From contig JADJMZ010000001.1 in the NCBI GenBank assembly GCA_016709315.1, positions 372,001 through 436,000 on the forward strand: a stretch of DNA of 64,000 nucleotides. The letters are read 5' to 3'. Shown piece after piece: positions 1 to 10,146 of the stretch. Numbering within the stretch: the first letter of the stretch is position 1; each line of letters starts with the position of its first letter. The notes under the pieces were generated by a model. That model did no database searches. It was given only the letters and a program-made list of their open reading frames with translations, and was not told the origin of the DNA. Both the position numbers and the translations under genes were made by a program. The stretch is from Ignavibacteria bacterium. GTDB taxonomy: Bacteria > Bacteroidota > Ignavibacteria > Tepidaquicellales > Tepidaquicellaceae.

Positions 1-2
1 GA

Positions 3-1487
3 GTAATTGAAAAATTATTCATTCTTTATTTCTTAGGTTATTTTCTTATTGATATAGCTCTTTTTATAATATTCCTGGTAACTTTTCATTCTGACAAAAA
101 AAAGTATGATGTGAGTTTTAAAGAAATAGATCCTATGCACAGGGTAACTGTAATCGTGCCGGCGTATAATGAAGAGGTTTCCATCCTGCATTGTATTCAC
201 ATGCTTAAAAATCTTGACTATCCTGATTTTGAAATAATTATTGTAAATGACGGTTCTACGGATAAAACAAAAGAAACATTGCTGAATTCTATCAGTTTCA
301 AGCCCGTAGAAATAAATATTACCGATACAATCAATACTGCTGATGTTAAAGATGTATATTCAACTGAAGACGAAAAGATCCTGTTTATTAATAAGGTAAA
401 CGGCGGAAAAGCTGATTCGATAAATGCAGGAATAAATTATTCCTCGGGGGAATTTATCTGCACGATAGATGCAGATTCTATACTCGACAGGAACTCTCTG
501 AAAGCAGTTGTCACGCCAATGATAATGGACAGCAGTGTAATTGTAACGGGCGGACAGCTTGCGGTTTCGAATGATACTGTCATAGAAAACAATAAAATAG
601 TAAATTTCAGGATGCCGCATAATATATGGGTGCTTTGGCAGATCACTGAATATATTAAATCTTTTCTTGTTTCAAGGATCGGATTGAGCAAGATAAATTC
701 GCTTTTGATAATGTCCGGAGCTTTTTCGCTGTACAGAAGAAATGACCTGCTGAATACAGGAGGATTTCTCACTTCAGTAAACAATCATAGTTATATCAGA
801 AATATTTTCAAAGAAGAAAAAAGCACCGTCTGCGAAGATATGGAAATAGTTGTTAGACTTTCCCGGTACTATCTTGAAAATAATAAGAAAGGCAGGGTTG
901 TGTTTCTGCCAAAGCCATTATGCTGGACAGAAGTGCCGGATAACTTTGCTAATTTATATAAACAGAGATCCAGATGGCAGCTCGGACTTGCGGAATGTTT
1001 GTTTATGCACAGCAGGATGTTTTTTGATCCCCGGTATAAAGCTACCGGCATGCTGGCTTTTCCGTATTATTTTTTTCTTGAATTTCTTTCTCCGATCATA
1101 AAAATATTCGCCTTTGCATTCATAGCATTTGTCGGGATACAGGGACTTATAAATCTGAAATGGGTTATGTTTATGCTTTTGTTCATTACAGTCACGACTG
1201 CGCTGATAACAAGCATTATAACTGTATTTATAGAAAGGTGGAGTGAAAAGCAGGCAACAGGTAACAGAGACGCTTTGAGATATAAATCCGCGGGAGACTG
1301 GATCAAACTTATTATTTCAAGTATCATCGGAGATTTTTCATATTCATTTTTTAAAATATTTGCACAACTCAAGGGAACTCTGGATTTTATAAGAAAAAAA
1401 AGCGACTGGAACAAATTTGAAAGAAGAGGCATAAAGAAAGTTGATGTTCCCGGGACTTCAGAAATTAAACTTAAATCTGTAAATTGA
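3..1487 (+). CDS. Processive family 2 glycosyltransferase, PgaC/IcaA-like (5' end outside window)
   Basis: Inner-membrane GT2 synthase predicted to polymerise a surface polysaccharide from a nucleotide sugar. The frame stays open to the left edge of the window, and the first ~30 codons encode a hydrophobic membrane segment, so the true start lies upstream; the GTG at 111 is internal. Visible motifs are VIVPAYNEE, NDGSTDKT, the DxD-type TIDADS (near 463-480), CEDMEIVVRL (near 831-860) and the processive-enzyme QRSRW motif (near 963-980). C-terminal membrane helices follow. It overlaps the next gene by 4 bases. A PNAG-type synthase is the closest match I recognise; hyaluronan- or cellulose-type activity cannot be excluded. 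Confidence 0.85.
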   Translation, partial: VIEKLFILYFLGYFLIDIALFIIFLVTFHSDKKKYDVSFKEIDPMHRVTVIVPAYNEEVSILHCIHMLKNLDYPDFEIIIVNDGSTDKTKETLLNSISFKPVEINITDTINTADVKDVYSTEDEKILFINKVNGGKADSINAGINYSSGEFICTIDADSILDRNSLKAVVTPMIMDSSVIVTGGQLAVSNDTVIENNKIVNFRMPHNIWVLWQITEYIKSFLVSRIGLSKINSLLIMSGAFSLYRRNDLLNTGGFLTSVNNHSYIRNIFKEEKSTVCEDMEIVVRLSRYYLENNKKGRVVFLPKPLCWTEVPDNFANLYKQRSRWQLGLAECLFMHSRMFFDPRYKATGMLAFPYYFFLEFLSPIIKIFAFAFIAFVGIQGLINLKWVMFMLLFITVTTALITSIITVFIERWSEKQATGNRDALRYKSAGDWIKLIISSIIGDFSYSFFKIFAQLKGTLDFIRKKSDWNKFERRGIKKVDVPGTSEIKLKSVN

Positions 1488-2617
1488 ATCTAAAGTATAT
1501 CATTACATTTATTGCAATCTTATGTTTCTGCTCCGATGGATATACTCAGAAATTGAATTCTGAACCTGTGAATTTTTATTTTCAAACCGGGAATTTAAGA
1601 TTGCATGAATCAGAAAAACAAAGTTCAGGTATGTTTGGTGTAAGTTTATTAAACAAAAGTAATTTAATTGATAGAAATATTTCTAAACTTTCAGAAAATT
1701 TTACCGGAATAAATTCGCCTGAAGAAGGCAGCAGACAGCATTCTGAAGATCCGGAAAATGAACTTTCAGGAAGTTTAACAGCAGGTTATCTGAAAGAGAT
1801 CGAAGAAAATTTCAATACAGCTACAATTTATCAAAATTACAAGTTATCAAAAAAATTCAGCGGTAAATTCAGGTTAAGTCTGAATTCAAGAATTGAATAT
1901 GCTGAGCGTGAATCAAATGATGGAGAGAAAATTAAAAAATGGTTTGATAATACATACATAAAGCCCCAGTATTCTTTTAATGAATTCAATACTCTGTCTG
2001 TTTTTGCAGGAGCAAGTATCAGCGATTCGGTTTTGACTACTTACGGATTTACTTATGATGCTAAGATTGAGAATCAGAATTTTGAAATTAAAAATTCACT
2101 TACAATGTCTTATGATTATTTTTATTACTGGAATCAGATCGGACAGAATTTTGTGAATGATAATATTGAATTTAAGTATAATGATTTCAAAGTTTCAACA
2201 GGTTTTTATTACGGAGTGGTTGATTTTAATTACATAGAAGGTTACGATTATAAAGCAAAGAATCCGAATACATTATTTAGCTTTGAAGTTCAGTATAAAC
2301 TCCTGTATGATCCGGTTTTAAATGCCGGTGTTTCATTCAGCACAAGAGATTTTAAATATCATTCTCCTCTTTATTATTCACCAAGCGAAAGAAAACTGAC
2401 CGGTGTGTTTGCTAATTTATACGAAACTGCGGGAAAATTTTTCTTTTATCTCAGCGCAGGAGCGAGAGTGGATAATGAAAACAATTTTATATGGGATACT
2501 GATACCGAAGCAGGATACGATAATAACGGATTTTCAGCTTCACTTGGATTCGGAAGATATGATGATCCTTATTATACAAATTATAATGCATTTTTAAATT
2601 TGACAAAGATTTTTTAA
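1484..2617 (+). CDS. Secreted protein, probable outer-membrane beta-barrel of the polysaccharide locus
   Basis: The protein has 377 residues. The TTG start overlaps the stop of the synthase gene (ATTGA), and a signal peptide ends near SDGYTQ. The mature protein shows alternating aromatic and polar strands (for example FYYGVVDFNYIEGYDYK) and ends in a hydrophobic strand finishing with phenylalanine, as outer-membrane barrels do. I recognise no specific family. Its place between a PgaC-like synthase and a deacetylase fusion suggests an export porin analogous to PgaA or YaiO; that role is inference from context. Confidence 0.6.
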   Translation: MNLKYIITFIAILCFCSDGYTQKLNSEPVNFYFQTGNLRLHESEKQSSGMFGVSLLNKSNLIDRNISKLSENFTGINSPEEGSRQHSEDPENELSGSLTAGYLKEIEENFNTATIYQNYKLSKKFSGKFRLSLNSRIEYAERESNDGEKIKKWFDNTYIKPQYSFNEFNTLSVFAGASISDSVLTTYGFTYDAKIENQNFEIKNSLTMSYDYFYYWNQIGQNFVNDNIEFKYNDFKVSTGFYYGVVDFNYIEGYDYKAKNPNTLFSFEVQYKLLYDPVLNAGVSFSTRDFKYHSPLYYSPSERKLTGVFANLYETAGKFFFYLSAGARVDNENNFIWDTDTEAGYDNNGFSASLGFGRYDDPYYTNYNAFLNLTKIF

Positions 2618-2656
2618 ATAAAAACAAAGTCTGAATAACATATTCCTATAATTTAA

Positions 2657-5600
2657 ATGGAAACAACTTCCCGGTCATATATTTCATCTTCAAAATTAAA
2701 ATATTTAGTAATACTTTCATTTGTATTCCTGCTCGGATTTACGGTTTATAAAATGATGGAGTTCGAAGATTCTATCCGCGAGCAGAGAATTGTCAGGATC
2801 AATGTAGGCGGTGAAAAGAAAAAACTCATTCCGGTCATCAGCAATGCTCTGTTAAAAGAAAAAGCGGATAACTCTGAACATCTTTTTAAATCAGGGAAGA
2901 AATATTTTTCTGTTCTGGAAAAAAAGATCAGAGAAGGTAAACAGGTGCAGGAATGGAAAAATCATTTTTTAAAAGGTGTGAATATGGGAGTTGCCATTCC
3001 CGGGAGTTATCCTTCGGAATTCAGAGCCACATACGATACTTACATGGACTGGCTAAGAAAAATAGCAGACATGAATTCAAACACTATAAGAACTTATACT
3101 ATCCTGCCTCCGGAATTTTATGAAGCTTTTGCACAGTATAATTCAGAAAACAATAACAAACCTTTGTATCTTATGCAGGGTGTCTGGGCGGATGAGACAG
3201 ACAGCAATAATTATTTTGAAAAAGAATATTTGGAAAGATTTCAGAATGAGATCAAAGATGTCATTGATGTAATTCACGGGAAAGCTGTTATAAATGAAAG
3301 GCGTGGTCACGCTTCCGGAATTTATTCAAGAGACATATCTCAATATACTATAGCAATACTGCTTGGAAGAGAATGGGAACCTGTTACCGTTACTACTACA
3401 AATAAAAAGAACAGCTCTTTAGTAAATTATAACGGAAGTTTTATTTCCCTCCCGGCGGGAAATCCTATGGAGGTCTGGCTTGCAGGAATGATGGACTTCA
3501 CAGTTCATTATGAAACTCAGATCTACGAAGAGCAGCGTCCCGTTTCATTTGTTAACTGGCTTCCGACAGACCCAATGTATCACAACTCAGAGTTTATTGA
3601 AAATAAAAAAGTCAGGGAATATGACAATGATATTGAATCAATAGATTTCAGGAAATTTTACTCTACTGATTTATTCAAAGCAGGTATCTTTGCATCTTAT
3701 CACGCTTACCCTTATTATCCTGATTTTGTATATCTTGATAAAAAGTATACAACCGCAGTAAATGCAGCCGGCAACAAAGATAATTATTACGGATATCTTA
3801 AAGATCTGAAAGAGAACTGTACTGATATGCCGCTTCTGATAACTGAATACGGAGTTCCGTCCAGCAGAGGTAACAGTCATTACAGTACATTCGGATTTCA
3901 TCAGGGAGGTCACAGTGAAGAAGATCAGGCGGAAGTAAATAAAACATTAACAGAAGATATTTATAATACCGGTTGCGGCGGAGCAATCTACTTTGAATGG
4001 ATGGATGAATGGTTTAAATTTAACTGGCTTGTGATTGATTTTGAAGTTCCGGCTGAGAGAAGAAAATTCTGGCATAACATGGAAAATCCCGAACAGAATT
4101 TCGGAGTACTGGCAGTAGAGCAAAGAAGCAAAACTATTGACGGAATTGAGGATGACTGGAAGAGCAATGAACTCATTTCAGGAGAGGATAAATATAAATT
4201 TTCCGCTTCTTCAGATGCTGAATATTATTACATGAAATATAATCTGCCTGAATTCAGTTTTGATAAAAGCAATATTCACATTGCCATTGATACTTACGAT
4301 AAGAAAAAAGGCGATCACAAACTTCCGTTTCTCGAAAAAGATCTTGACAGAGGCGCGGAGTTCCTGATTAATTTTATTAACAAAGACAGCGCTGAAATTC
4401 TGGTAGATGAAAAGTATTCGGTTTATTCGGATATTTACAATGACTATGTACCGCTTTATGCTTCAAAAGAAAACAGCGACGGAAAATTTGTCAGGCAGAT
4501 TTTGTTAAGCAACAGGGAAAGAGAATCTCTTGAAGGTGATAAAACTCCAAGAATAGTATATGACAGAAGTTCTCTTACATTTGGTAACAGCGGAGAATAT
4601 ACATCTTCAAACTCTAACTGGTTCTGGAATGAAAAAGATAAAATTATTGAGATCAGAATTCCCTGGCATTTGCTTAATGTAAGCGATCCTTCTTCGCTCA
4701 ATGTACTTGATGACAAGGCGGGAACGGGTGATATTGAAAGCTCTGAAACTGACGGGTTTAATATTTGTACTTTCATTACTGACAAGCAGGATAAAAATGC
4801 AATTCAGATCCCGGATAATCAAAGCGATTTTTATTCATGGAAGAAATGGGAAACTCCCGAATATAAAACAAGATTTAAAAAATCTTATTATATGTTTAAG
4901 GAATTGTTCCATTCGATGGAAGTTACAGAAGATACTGCAGAAAATAAGATAACGCCTGCATTCAGAATTACGGACTGGTTTGAAAACAAACACGGCGCAT
5001 TGTCTATATCATTTGATGATGCAAGCATGACGCAGTACACGGAAGGAGTTCCGGTTATGGATAAGTACGGTATTAAGGCAACATTTGCGCTTGTATCAGA
5101 ATGGATGAATGAAAATCCTTCTTTGTCTGCAGAGAAAGGAAATTTCTCAATTGAAAAATTCGGATATAAACAGGCAAGGGAACTTCTTGAAAGCGGAAAT
5201 GAAATTGCTTCTCATAATGAAATCCATGAGAAGCTGGATACTGTTCCCGAAGAAAGGGTTTTGAATATGATGATTAATTCAAAGCAGACAATTGAAAAAA
5301 ACATAAATCACCCTGTTTATACTTTTGTGTTTCCTTATTCATCGACTAAGGCATTTCTATTTCCTTTGACAGTTAAAGCAGGATTTTTATTTGCAAGAAC
5401 CGGTACTGATCAGACAAACATTAAGGACAATCTTGATTTCACCAAATTGGCTACAATAGCGATCTATAATGAGAATAATCCCACTCCGGAAGAATTCAAG
5501 GAAAAGATAGACAGCGCTTATGACAAATGGATTATCTTAAACTACCATCACATTTTCCCGGATGATTCAAAAGAAATGAATCTTCTCAGGTATCATAATG

Positions 5601-5953
5601 TAACGAACACTTATTCGGTTACTCCGGCAATGTTTGAAAGACAGATGCGGCTTGCAAGAAATTCGGATCACTGGATAGCGCCTGTCAGTACTGTAGGAAG
5701 GTATGTTAAACAGAGAATAAACTCCAGGCTTGAAATTACTGATCATGATGACAGAATACTCCTGAAAATTGTAAATGATCTTGACAGGAATATTTTTAAT
5801 ATTCCATTAACAATAGAATTTACAACGGACTGGAAAGTCATTAAGGTAAGCAACAGTCTTAATGACGGTATTTACAATCCAAGAAATAATAAAGTTTATA
5901 TAAACGTGTTGCCAAATGAAGAAATAATTATAGAAAATATCACGGAAGAATAG
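2657..5953 (+). CDS. Glycosidase-like / CBM9-like / polysaccharide deacetylase fusion
   Basis: The protein has 1098 residues with one N-terminal membrane segment (about 15-32). Residues ~95-480 look like a clan GH-A TIM barrel, with LGREWEP (E239/E241, candidate acid-base) and ITEYG (E397, candidate nucleophile). Residues ~490-740 resemble a CBM9/DOMON-like sandwich starting TIDGIEDDWK. Residues ~765-1000 form a NodB-type deacetylase with SFDDA (D787, D788) and HNEIH (H853, H857) metal-binding motifs. It probably deacetylates and trims the polysaccharide made by the upstream GT2, a PgaB-like job but with domain order opposite to E. coli PgaB. The deacetylase call is firm; the glycosidase call is moderate. 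Confidence 0.8.
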   Translation: METTSRSYISSSKLKYLVILSFVFLLGFTVYKMMEFEDSIREQRIVRINVGGEKKKLIPVISNALLKEKADNSEHLFKSGKKYFSVLEKKIREGKQVQEWKNHFLKGVNMGVAIPGSYPSEFRATYDTYMDWLRKIADMNSNTIRTYTILPPEFYEAFAQYNSENNNKPLYLMQGVWADETDSNNYFEKEYLERFQNEIKDVIDVIHGKAVINERRGHASGIYSRDISQYTIAILLGREWEPVTVTTTNKKNSSLVNYNGSFISLPAGNPMEVWLAGMMDFTVHYETQIYEEQRPVSFVNWLPTDPMYHNSEFIENKKVREYDNDIESIDFRKFYSTDLFKAGIFASYHAYPYYPDFVYLDKKYTTAVNAAGNKDNYYGYLKDLKENCTDMPLLITEYGVPSSRGNSHYSTFGFHQGGHSEEDQAEVNKTLTEDIYNTGCGGAIYFEWMDEWFKFNWLVIDFEVPAERRKFWHNMENPEQNFGVLAVEQRSKTIDGIEDDWKSNELISGEDKYKFSASSDAEYYYMKYNLPEFSFDKSNIHIAIDTYDKKKGDHKLPFLEKDLDRGAEFLINFINKDSAEILVDEKYSVYSDIYNDYVPLYASKENSDGKFVRQILLSNRERESLEGDKTPRIVYDRSSLTFGNSGEYTSSNSNWFWNEKDKIIEIRIPWHLLNVSDPSSLNVLDDKAGTGDIESSETDGFNICTFITDKQDKNAIQIPDNQSDFYSWKKWETPEYKTRFKKSYYMFKELFHSMEVTEDTAENKITPAFRITDWFENKHGALSISFDDASMTQYTEGVPVMDKYGIKATFALVSEWMNENPSLSAEKGNFSIEKFGYKQARELLESGNEIASHNEIHEKLDTVPEERVLNMMINSKQTIEKNINHPVYTFVFPYSSTKAFLFPLTVKAGFLFARTGTDQTNIKDNLDFTKLATIAIYNENNPTPEEFKEKIDSAYDKWIILNYHHIFPDDSKEMNLLRYHNVTNTYSVTPAMFERQMRLARNSDHWIAPVSTVGRYVKQRINSRLEITDHDDRILLKIVNDLDRNIFNIPLTIEFTTDWKVIKVSNSLNDGIYNPRNNKVYINVLPNEEIIIENITEE

Positions 5954-5955
5954 TT

Positions 5956-6405
5956 TTGAAAAAAATATTAATATTAATAATTTCAGTATCAGCGGTTTCA
6001 ATACTCGGTTATATATTTGTTCCGGGATTATTAAAATCAGGAAACAAGCAGCCGGTATTAACATCCTCCGCAGATGTGAAAGTAATTCCAAAAGTCCTGT
6101 TTATTACTTCAGGTGTGGATGAAGGCAGAGGAAAAATATCAGAGGGTGTGATAGTTGCGCTGCAGACATTCGGCAGGCATGGAAATTTCGTCCGACTTGA
6201 CAACCGTGATGTTCTTATGCAGCCAAAGGTGCTTTCAGAGTATTCAATAATGATCATGCCGACATCTATGGGTTATAATGACGGAGACAGAAAATATTCT
6301 CTTTCATATCTTTCTGATTATGAAATGGAAAACATAAGTAACTGGGTGAAAGAAGGCGGCACACTGATAGCCAGAAGAGAACATTGGAAGAAATACTATG
6401 GATGA
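5956..6405 (+). pseudogene. Deacetylase-like companion, N-terminal part (gene split by frameshift)
   Basis: This begins with TTG two bases after the fusion gene's stop. A membrane anchor or signal peptide (residues 1-25) precedes a glutamine-amidotransferase-like fold with KVLFITSGVDEGRGK and NWVKEGGTLIA. The frame is lost just after GGTLIA. Omitting the A at 6373 joins it to the next frame as GGTLIAEENIGRN, which restores the expected fold, so this and 6374-7798 are one gene of about 614 codons. This part alone would be an unfinished domain. Confidence 0.7.
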
Positions 6406-7798
6406 AACTGACAGGGTGAATGACAAAAGTGAGCTAAACAGAGACAACTGGAAACTATCAGATGTTTTCGGAATAAAAATGAAAGAGATAGATATGAACG
6501 GATTCAGCATTGAGGAAAAAGATGCAAAGATATGGAACGGCACAATCAAGGAGAAAAATGTTGAAGACGAGTGGGCTCTTGTTCCGACTGAAGTATTTTC
6601 AGATAAAGTAAAAGTAATTGCCGAATGGATAAGAGGCGATGAAAAATATCCCGCTATTTTTTCTAACGAACTCGGAAAAGGCAAAGCATATTTTTTTTCA
6701 TCTACATATCTGCTTCACCCGTCCAATACCGGAGGCATATCAAGCATTGAACAGATCGAAAATTTTTACGAGTATGTTTTGAATTCAATTAACAGTTTTC
6801 AAAAAATCGAATTCGAAATTAATCCATGGCCTTTTGCAAAAACTTCTGCATTCTGCATTAGTCTGAATTCTAAAGGTAACCCTGAACAATATAAGATGAT
6901 AACTGATTTTCTGAATAATGAAAAATTAACGGCGACTGTTTTTATTGATTCTTCTTTAAGTCAGGATCAGAAAAATATTCTTGAACAGAACGGCAATCTG
7001 ACTCTTCAGTCAGGTCTTTTTTCCGGTACAGATCTGAGTGAAACGGAGTATTCTGGTGTCGTAAGGGAAATTCTGATGAATGAACAGTTATACGGCAGAA
7101 AATTTAACGGTCTTAGATTTCCAAAAGGGAAAGTAAATTTCTGGGGATTAATTTATGCTGATGAAAAAGGATACGCTTATGAATCTTCCATAGGTACGGA
7201 TCAGCTAATGGGTTTTGAAGGCGCAGTGTTTCCTTATAATATTTCCGTATCGCAAAATTCATTTTACAAAAGTCTTAATCTGCTTGAAATATGTCCTGCA
7301 GGAAAAACCGATGAAGACTTTTTCGGAAAGTCGGAATCTGAAAAAGATTACTTCGAAGAAGATCAGAGAAAGGATGCACAGTTGTTCGGAAATTATTTAA
7401 ATGACTTCTATCATTATGATGTTCAGAAAAATAACGGGCTTATGGTTTATTCGGGAAGCCCTCAATACACTTGTTTCAGCGAGATCACTATGCAGCCGCT
7501 GAGAAAACTTATTGACTCTCTGAAAGCTATGAACTGCTGGATGACCTCCCTTGATGAAGTGACTTCATTCAGAAATAAATTAAGAGATCTTTCTGTCGAA
7601 GTAAATGTATCAGGTAACGAAACAGATCTTAAGATAATACTTCCGGCTGAAACGGAAATAAAGGGCTTAACATTTAAATTCAAATCAAAACCGGACAAAA
7701 TCAAATCCTCTTCAAATACAGATTTAAAAGAAATTAACGGTATGTATTATCTTTCAGGTGATTTCAGAAACGGGGATATAATTTCTCTGACTTTCTGA
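6398..7798 (+). pseudogene. Deacetylase-like companion, C-terminal part (gene split by frameshift)
   Basis: This continues the gene that begins at 5956. In-frame coding is meaningful from about 6374 (EENIGRNTMDETD), upstream of the first ATG at 6398. It finishes the amidotransferase-like domain (LGKGKAYFFSSTYLLHPSN), followed by a region resembling a degenerate NodB deacetylase (KTSAFCISLNSKGN, TATVFIDSS, FNGLRFPKG) and a small beta domain. The metal-binding DD and HxxxH residues are not evident, so it is likely a non-catalytic or binding partner in polysaccharide processing. A terminator hairpin follows at 7847. Confidence 0.65.
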
Positions 7799-7846
7799 TT
7801 AATATTTTGAGAGATAAATATAAAATTACTTATTTGGAAAATGTTT

Positions 7847-7876
7847 ATGCAGGATCAACTCAGTCCTGCATTTTTA
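7847..7876 (+). terminator. Rho-independent terminator after the deacetylase-like gene
   Basis: An 8-bp perfect stem (ATGCAGGA at 7847-7854, TCCTGCAT at 7864-7871) with a 9-nt loop is followed by a run of five T. It separates the synthase/deacetylase block from the flippase block. Confidence 0.75.
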
Positions 7877-7921
7877 TGTTCTTTCATTTCTTATGATATT
7901 TAAAGTCAATATTTTAACTTA

Positions 7922-9391
7922 GTGCTGAAAGATATTAAACATACCATAAGCCAGTCGGCTGTTTACGGATTAAGCAGGGTAGCTGCAAAGCTTATATCTT
8001 TCATTCTGATTCCTCTTTACACAGCAAAATTCGCTTCAGATGCCATTGCAAATATAAATCTGCTCGAATCTTTCTGGCAGTATCTGTTCACGATCTGTAT
8101 GTTCGCATTTGAAACAGCGATAATAAGTTTTTGCGCTTCCAAGGAAAATGACTCGCAGAGAAGAAAAATATTATTCAATTTTTTCCTGCTGTTCATTCTT
8201 AATTCAATCATAGTTTTTCTGATCGGAATAATTTTCTCAGGAAAGTTTTCACAGTTCATTCTCAAAGAAACCGGTTATGAGAATGTGATATTTTATTGTT
8301 TTCTGATCTCCGTATTTGAGTCATTGCTTATCATGCCAATGACAGTCGCAAGGATCAACAGTAAACCGGTTCTATATACCGTGATCACAGTTTCTAATCT
8401 TCTTATCAATCTGCTACTGCAGATTTATTTTATTGTTTATCTCAATCTCGGTTTTGAATATGTCTTTCTTGCAAAGTTCATTGCCCCTGCTTTTGTTTTT
8501 CTGATCTTTCTGCCGTATGTTCTGAAAAATCTGAAATCAGATTTTAATTTCCCGGAAATAAAAAGCATTCTTAAATTCTCTTTTCCTCTTATGATCGCCA
8601 TGCTGATGTCTCTGCTGCTTAATACAGTGGACAGATTCATTCTCACTGACTTTGTTTCCAAGCAGGATGTCGCTGTCTATACCATCGGCTACAGTATTGG
8701 CAGCGTAACCAATGCATTCATACTTTCACCGTTTACTCTTGCTATCAATGTGATCTTCTGGAAAAAACTAAATGATGACAACTTCAGAAGATTCATGACG
8801 AAGTCATCCACTTATTTATTCACTGCAATGATATTTGCTTCAATTATAATTTCATTCATAATTCCCTATGCTATAAAATTATTTGTGAGAAATGAATTAC
8901 TGTGGCCTTCGGCAAATATCATACCTTACATTCTTTTTGCGAACTGTTTCGTTGCTCTCTTCACATTTCCGTCGCTTGATTTCTATTATAAAAAGAACAC
9001 ACATGTCATTCTGCTGATAATTGCGATCTGTCTAATTTTTAATTTTGCTGCTAATATTATTTTCATAAGATATGCCGGAATCTATGCTTCCGCAATTGTA
9101 ACCGTGTTTTCAGCAGTTCTTATGGTGCTGACAGGATATTATCTCACAAAAAAATTTACTTTCACAAAGTTTGAGACAGGAAAAATAATTTTACTTTCAG
9201 CAATATTTCTTTCAGTGGTCTGCCTGTCATTCTTTCTGTTTCAGCAGAATGTTTATTTAGATATTATTATTAAATTGTTATTGATATTTTGCGCTGTCTT
9301 AAGTTTGAAATTGTTTAAGTTCTTCGAACCGATAGAAACTGAACGCATAAAAGGATTCTTCAATAAATATTTCTTTAAAATTTTTAAATAA
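7922..9391 (+). CDS. Oligosaccharide flippase, Wzx-like (MOP superfamily)
   Basis: A polytopic inner-membrane protein of 489 residues with roughly 12-14 hydrophobic helices. The N-terminus (SQSAVYGLSRVAAKLISFILIPLYT) is typical of polysaccharide biosynthesis flippases that move lipid-linked sugars across the membrane. The start is GTG. It opens a second block in the polysaccharide locus, followed by two methyltransferases and a glycosyltransferase, so an O-antigen-like or capsular unit is a reasonable substrate; the substrate itself cannot be read from the sequence. Confidence 0.85.
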   Translation: MLKDIKHTISQSAVYGLSRVAAKLISFILIPLYTAKFASDAIANINLLESFWQYLFTICMFAFETAIISFCASKENDSQRRKILFNFFLLFILNSIIVFLIGIIFSGKFSQFILKETGYENVIFYCFLISVFESLLIMPMTVARINSKPVLYTVITVSNLLINLLLQIYFIVYLNLGFEYVFLAKFIAPAFVFLIFLPYVLKNLKSDFNFPEIKSILKFSFPLMIAMLMSLLLNTVDRFILTDFVSKQDVAVYTIGYSIGSVTNAFILSPFTLAINVIFWKKLNDDNFRRFMTKSSTYLFTAMIFASIIISFIIPYAIKLFVRNELLWPSANIIPYILFANCFVALFTFPSLDFYYKKNTHVILLIIAICLIFNFAANIIFIRYAGIYASAIVTVFSAVLMVLTGYYLTKKFTFTKFETGKIILLSAIFLSVVCLSFFLFQQNVYLDIIIKLLLIFCAVLSLKLFKFFEPIETERIKGFFNKYFFKIFK

Positions 9392-9396
9392 ATTCA

Positions 9397-10125
9397 TTGT
9401 CTGAGTTAACAAAGGAACAGCTAAAAAAGCAATCGCAGGATTTTATAAAACTTCCCGTGTGGGATACTTATTATTATTCATCAGGTCTTCTCAGAAAAAA
9501 GATGGAAGATAACATTCCCGGATTTCTTGATAAAAATAAAAAGCATAAGATTCTTGACTACGGCTGCGGTGTAAGACCTTACGAATATATTTTTGATGAT
9601 TATAAAAGCGATTATACAGGTGTGGATGTTGGGGAAAATCCTCACGCTGACATCCGGATCGAACCTGATGAAAAGCTGCCTTTAAATGACGGTGAATATG
9701 ATGCAGTGCTTTCTTCACAGGTGCTGGAGCATGTTGAGAATGTAGATCTGTATCTTTCTGAATGCAACAGGGTTTTAAAAAAGAACGGACTTCTTATTCT
9801 TTCGACGCACGGAACATGGCAGTTCCACTCCGCTCCTGTAGATGTTCAGAGATGGACTTCCTATGGTTTGAAAAATTTAATTAATAAATACGATTTTGAG
9901 ATCCTTGATTTTATTCCTTCACTCGGACAGCTTGCGCTTACTTCTCAGCTCAGACTGACTTTCTTTCATTCTTTTGTAAAGGAAATTGCAAAACCTCTTA
10001 AGCTGATTTATTATCCGCTGTCTCTGCTTTATCAGTTTAAAATGATGCTCGAAGATGCGATCACTCCGCAGAGGGTCAAGGAAAGAGATTCCGCATATTA
10101 TATTGTAATTGCAAAAAAGAAATAA
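9397..10125 (+). CDS. SAM-dependent class I methyltransferase
   Basis: The protein has 242 residues and starts with TTG five bases after the flippase stop. SAM-binding motif I is ILDYGCGVRPYE, followed by the acidic residue of YTGVDVG and the post-motif AVLSSQVLEHVENVDLYLSE, which is characteristic of the Methyltransf_11 group. The C-terminal half (FHSAPVDVQRWTSYGL) fits sugar or lipid-linked glycan methyltransferases. Its position inside a glycan cluster suggests it decorates a polysaccharide unit. Confidence 0.85.
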   Translation: MSELTKEQLKKQSQDFIKLPVWDTYYYSSGLLRKKMEDNIPGFLDKNKKHKILDYGCGVRPYEYIFDDYKSDYTGVDVGENPHADIRIEPDEKLPLNDGEYDAVLSSQVLEHVENVDLYLSECNRVLKKNGLLILSTHGTWQFHSAPVDVQRWTSYGLKNLINKYDFEILDFIPSLGQLALTSQLRLTFFHSFVKEIAKPLKLIYYPLSLLYQFKMMLEDAITPQRVKERDSAYYIVIAKKK

Positions 10126-10146
10126 ATCTGAAACAATAAACTGAAC

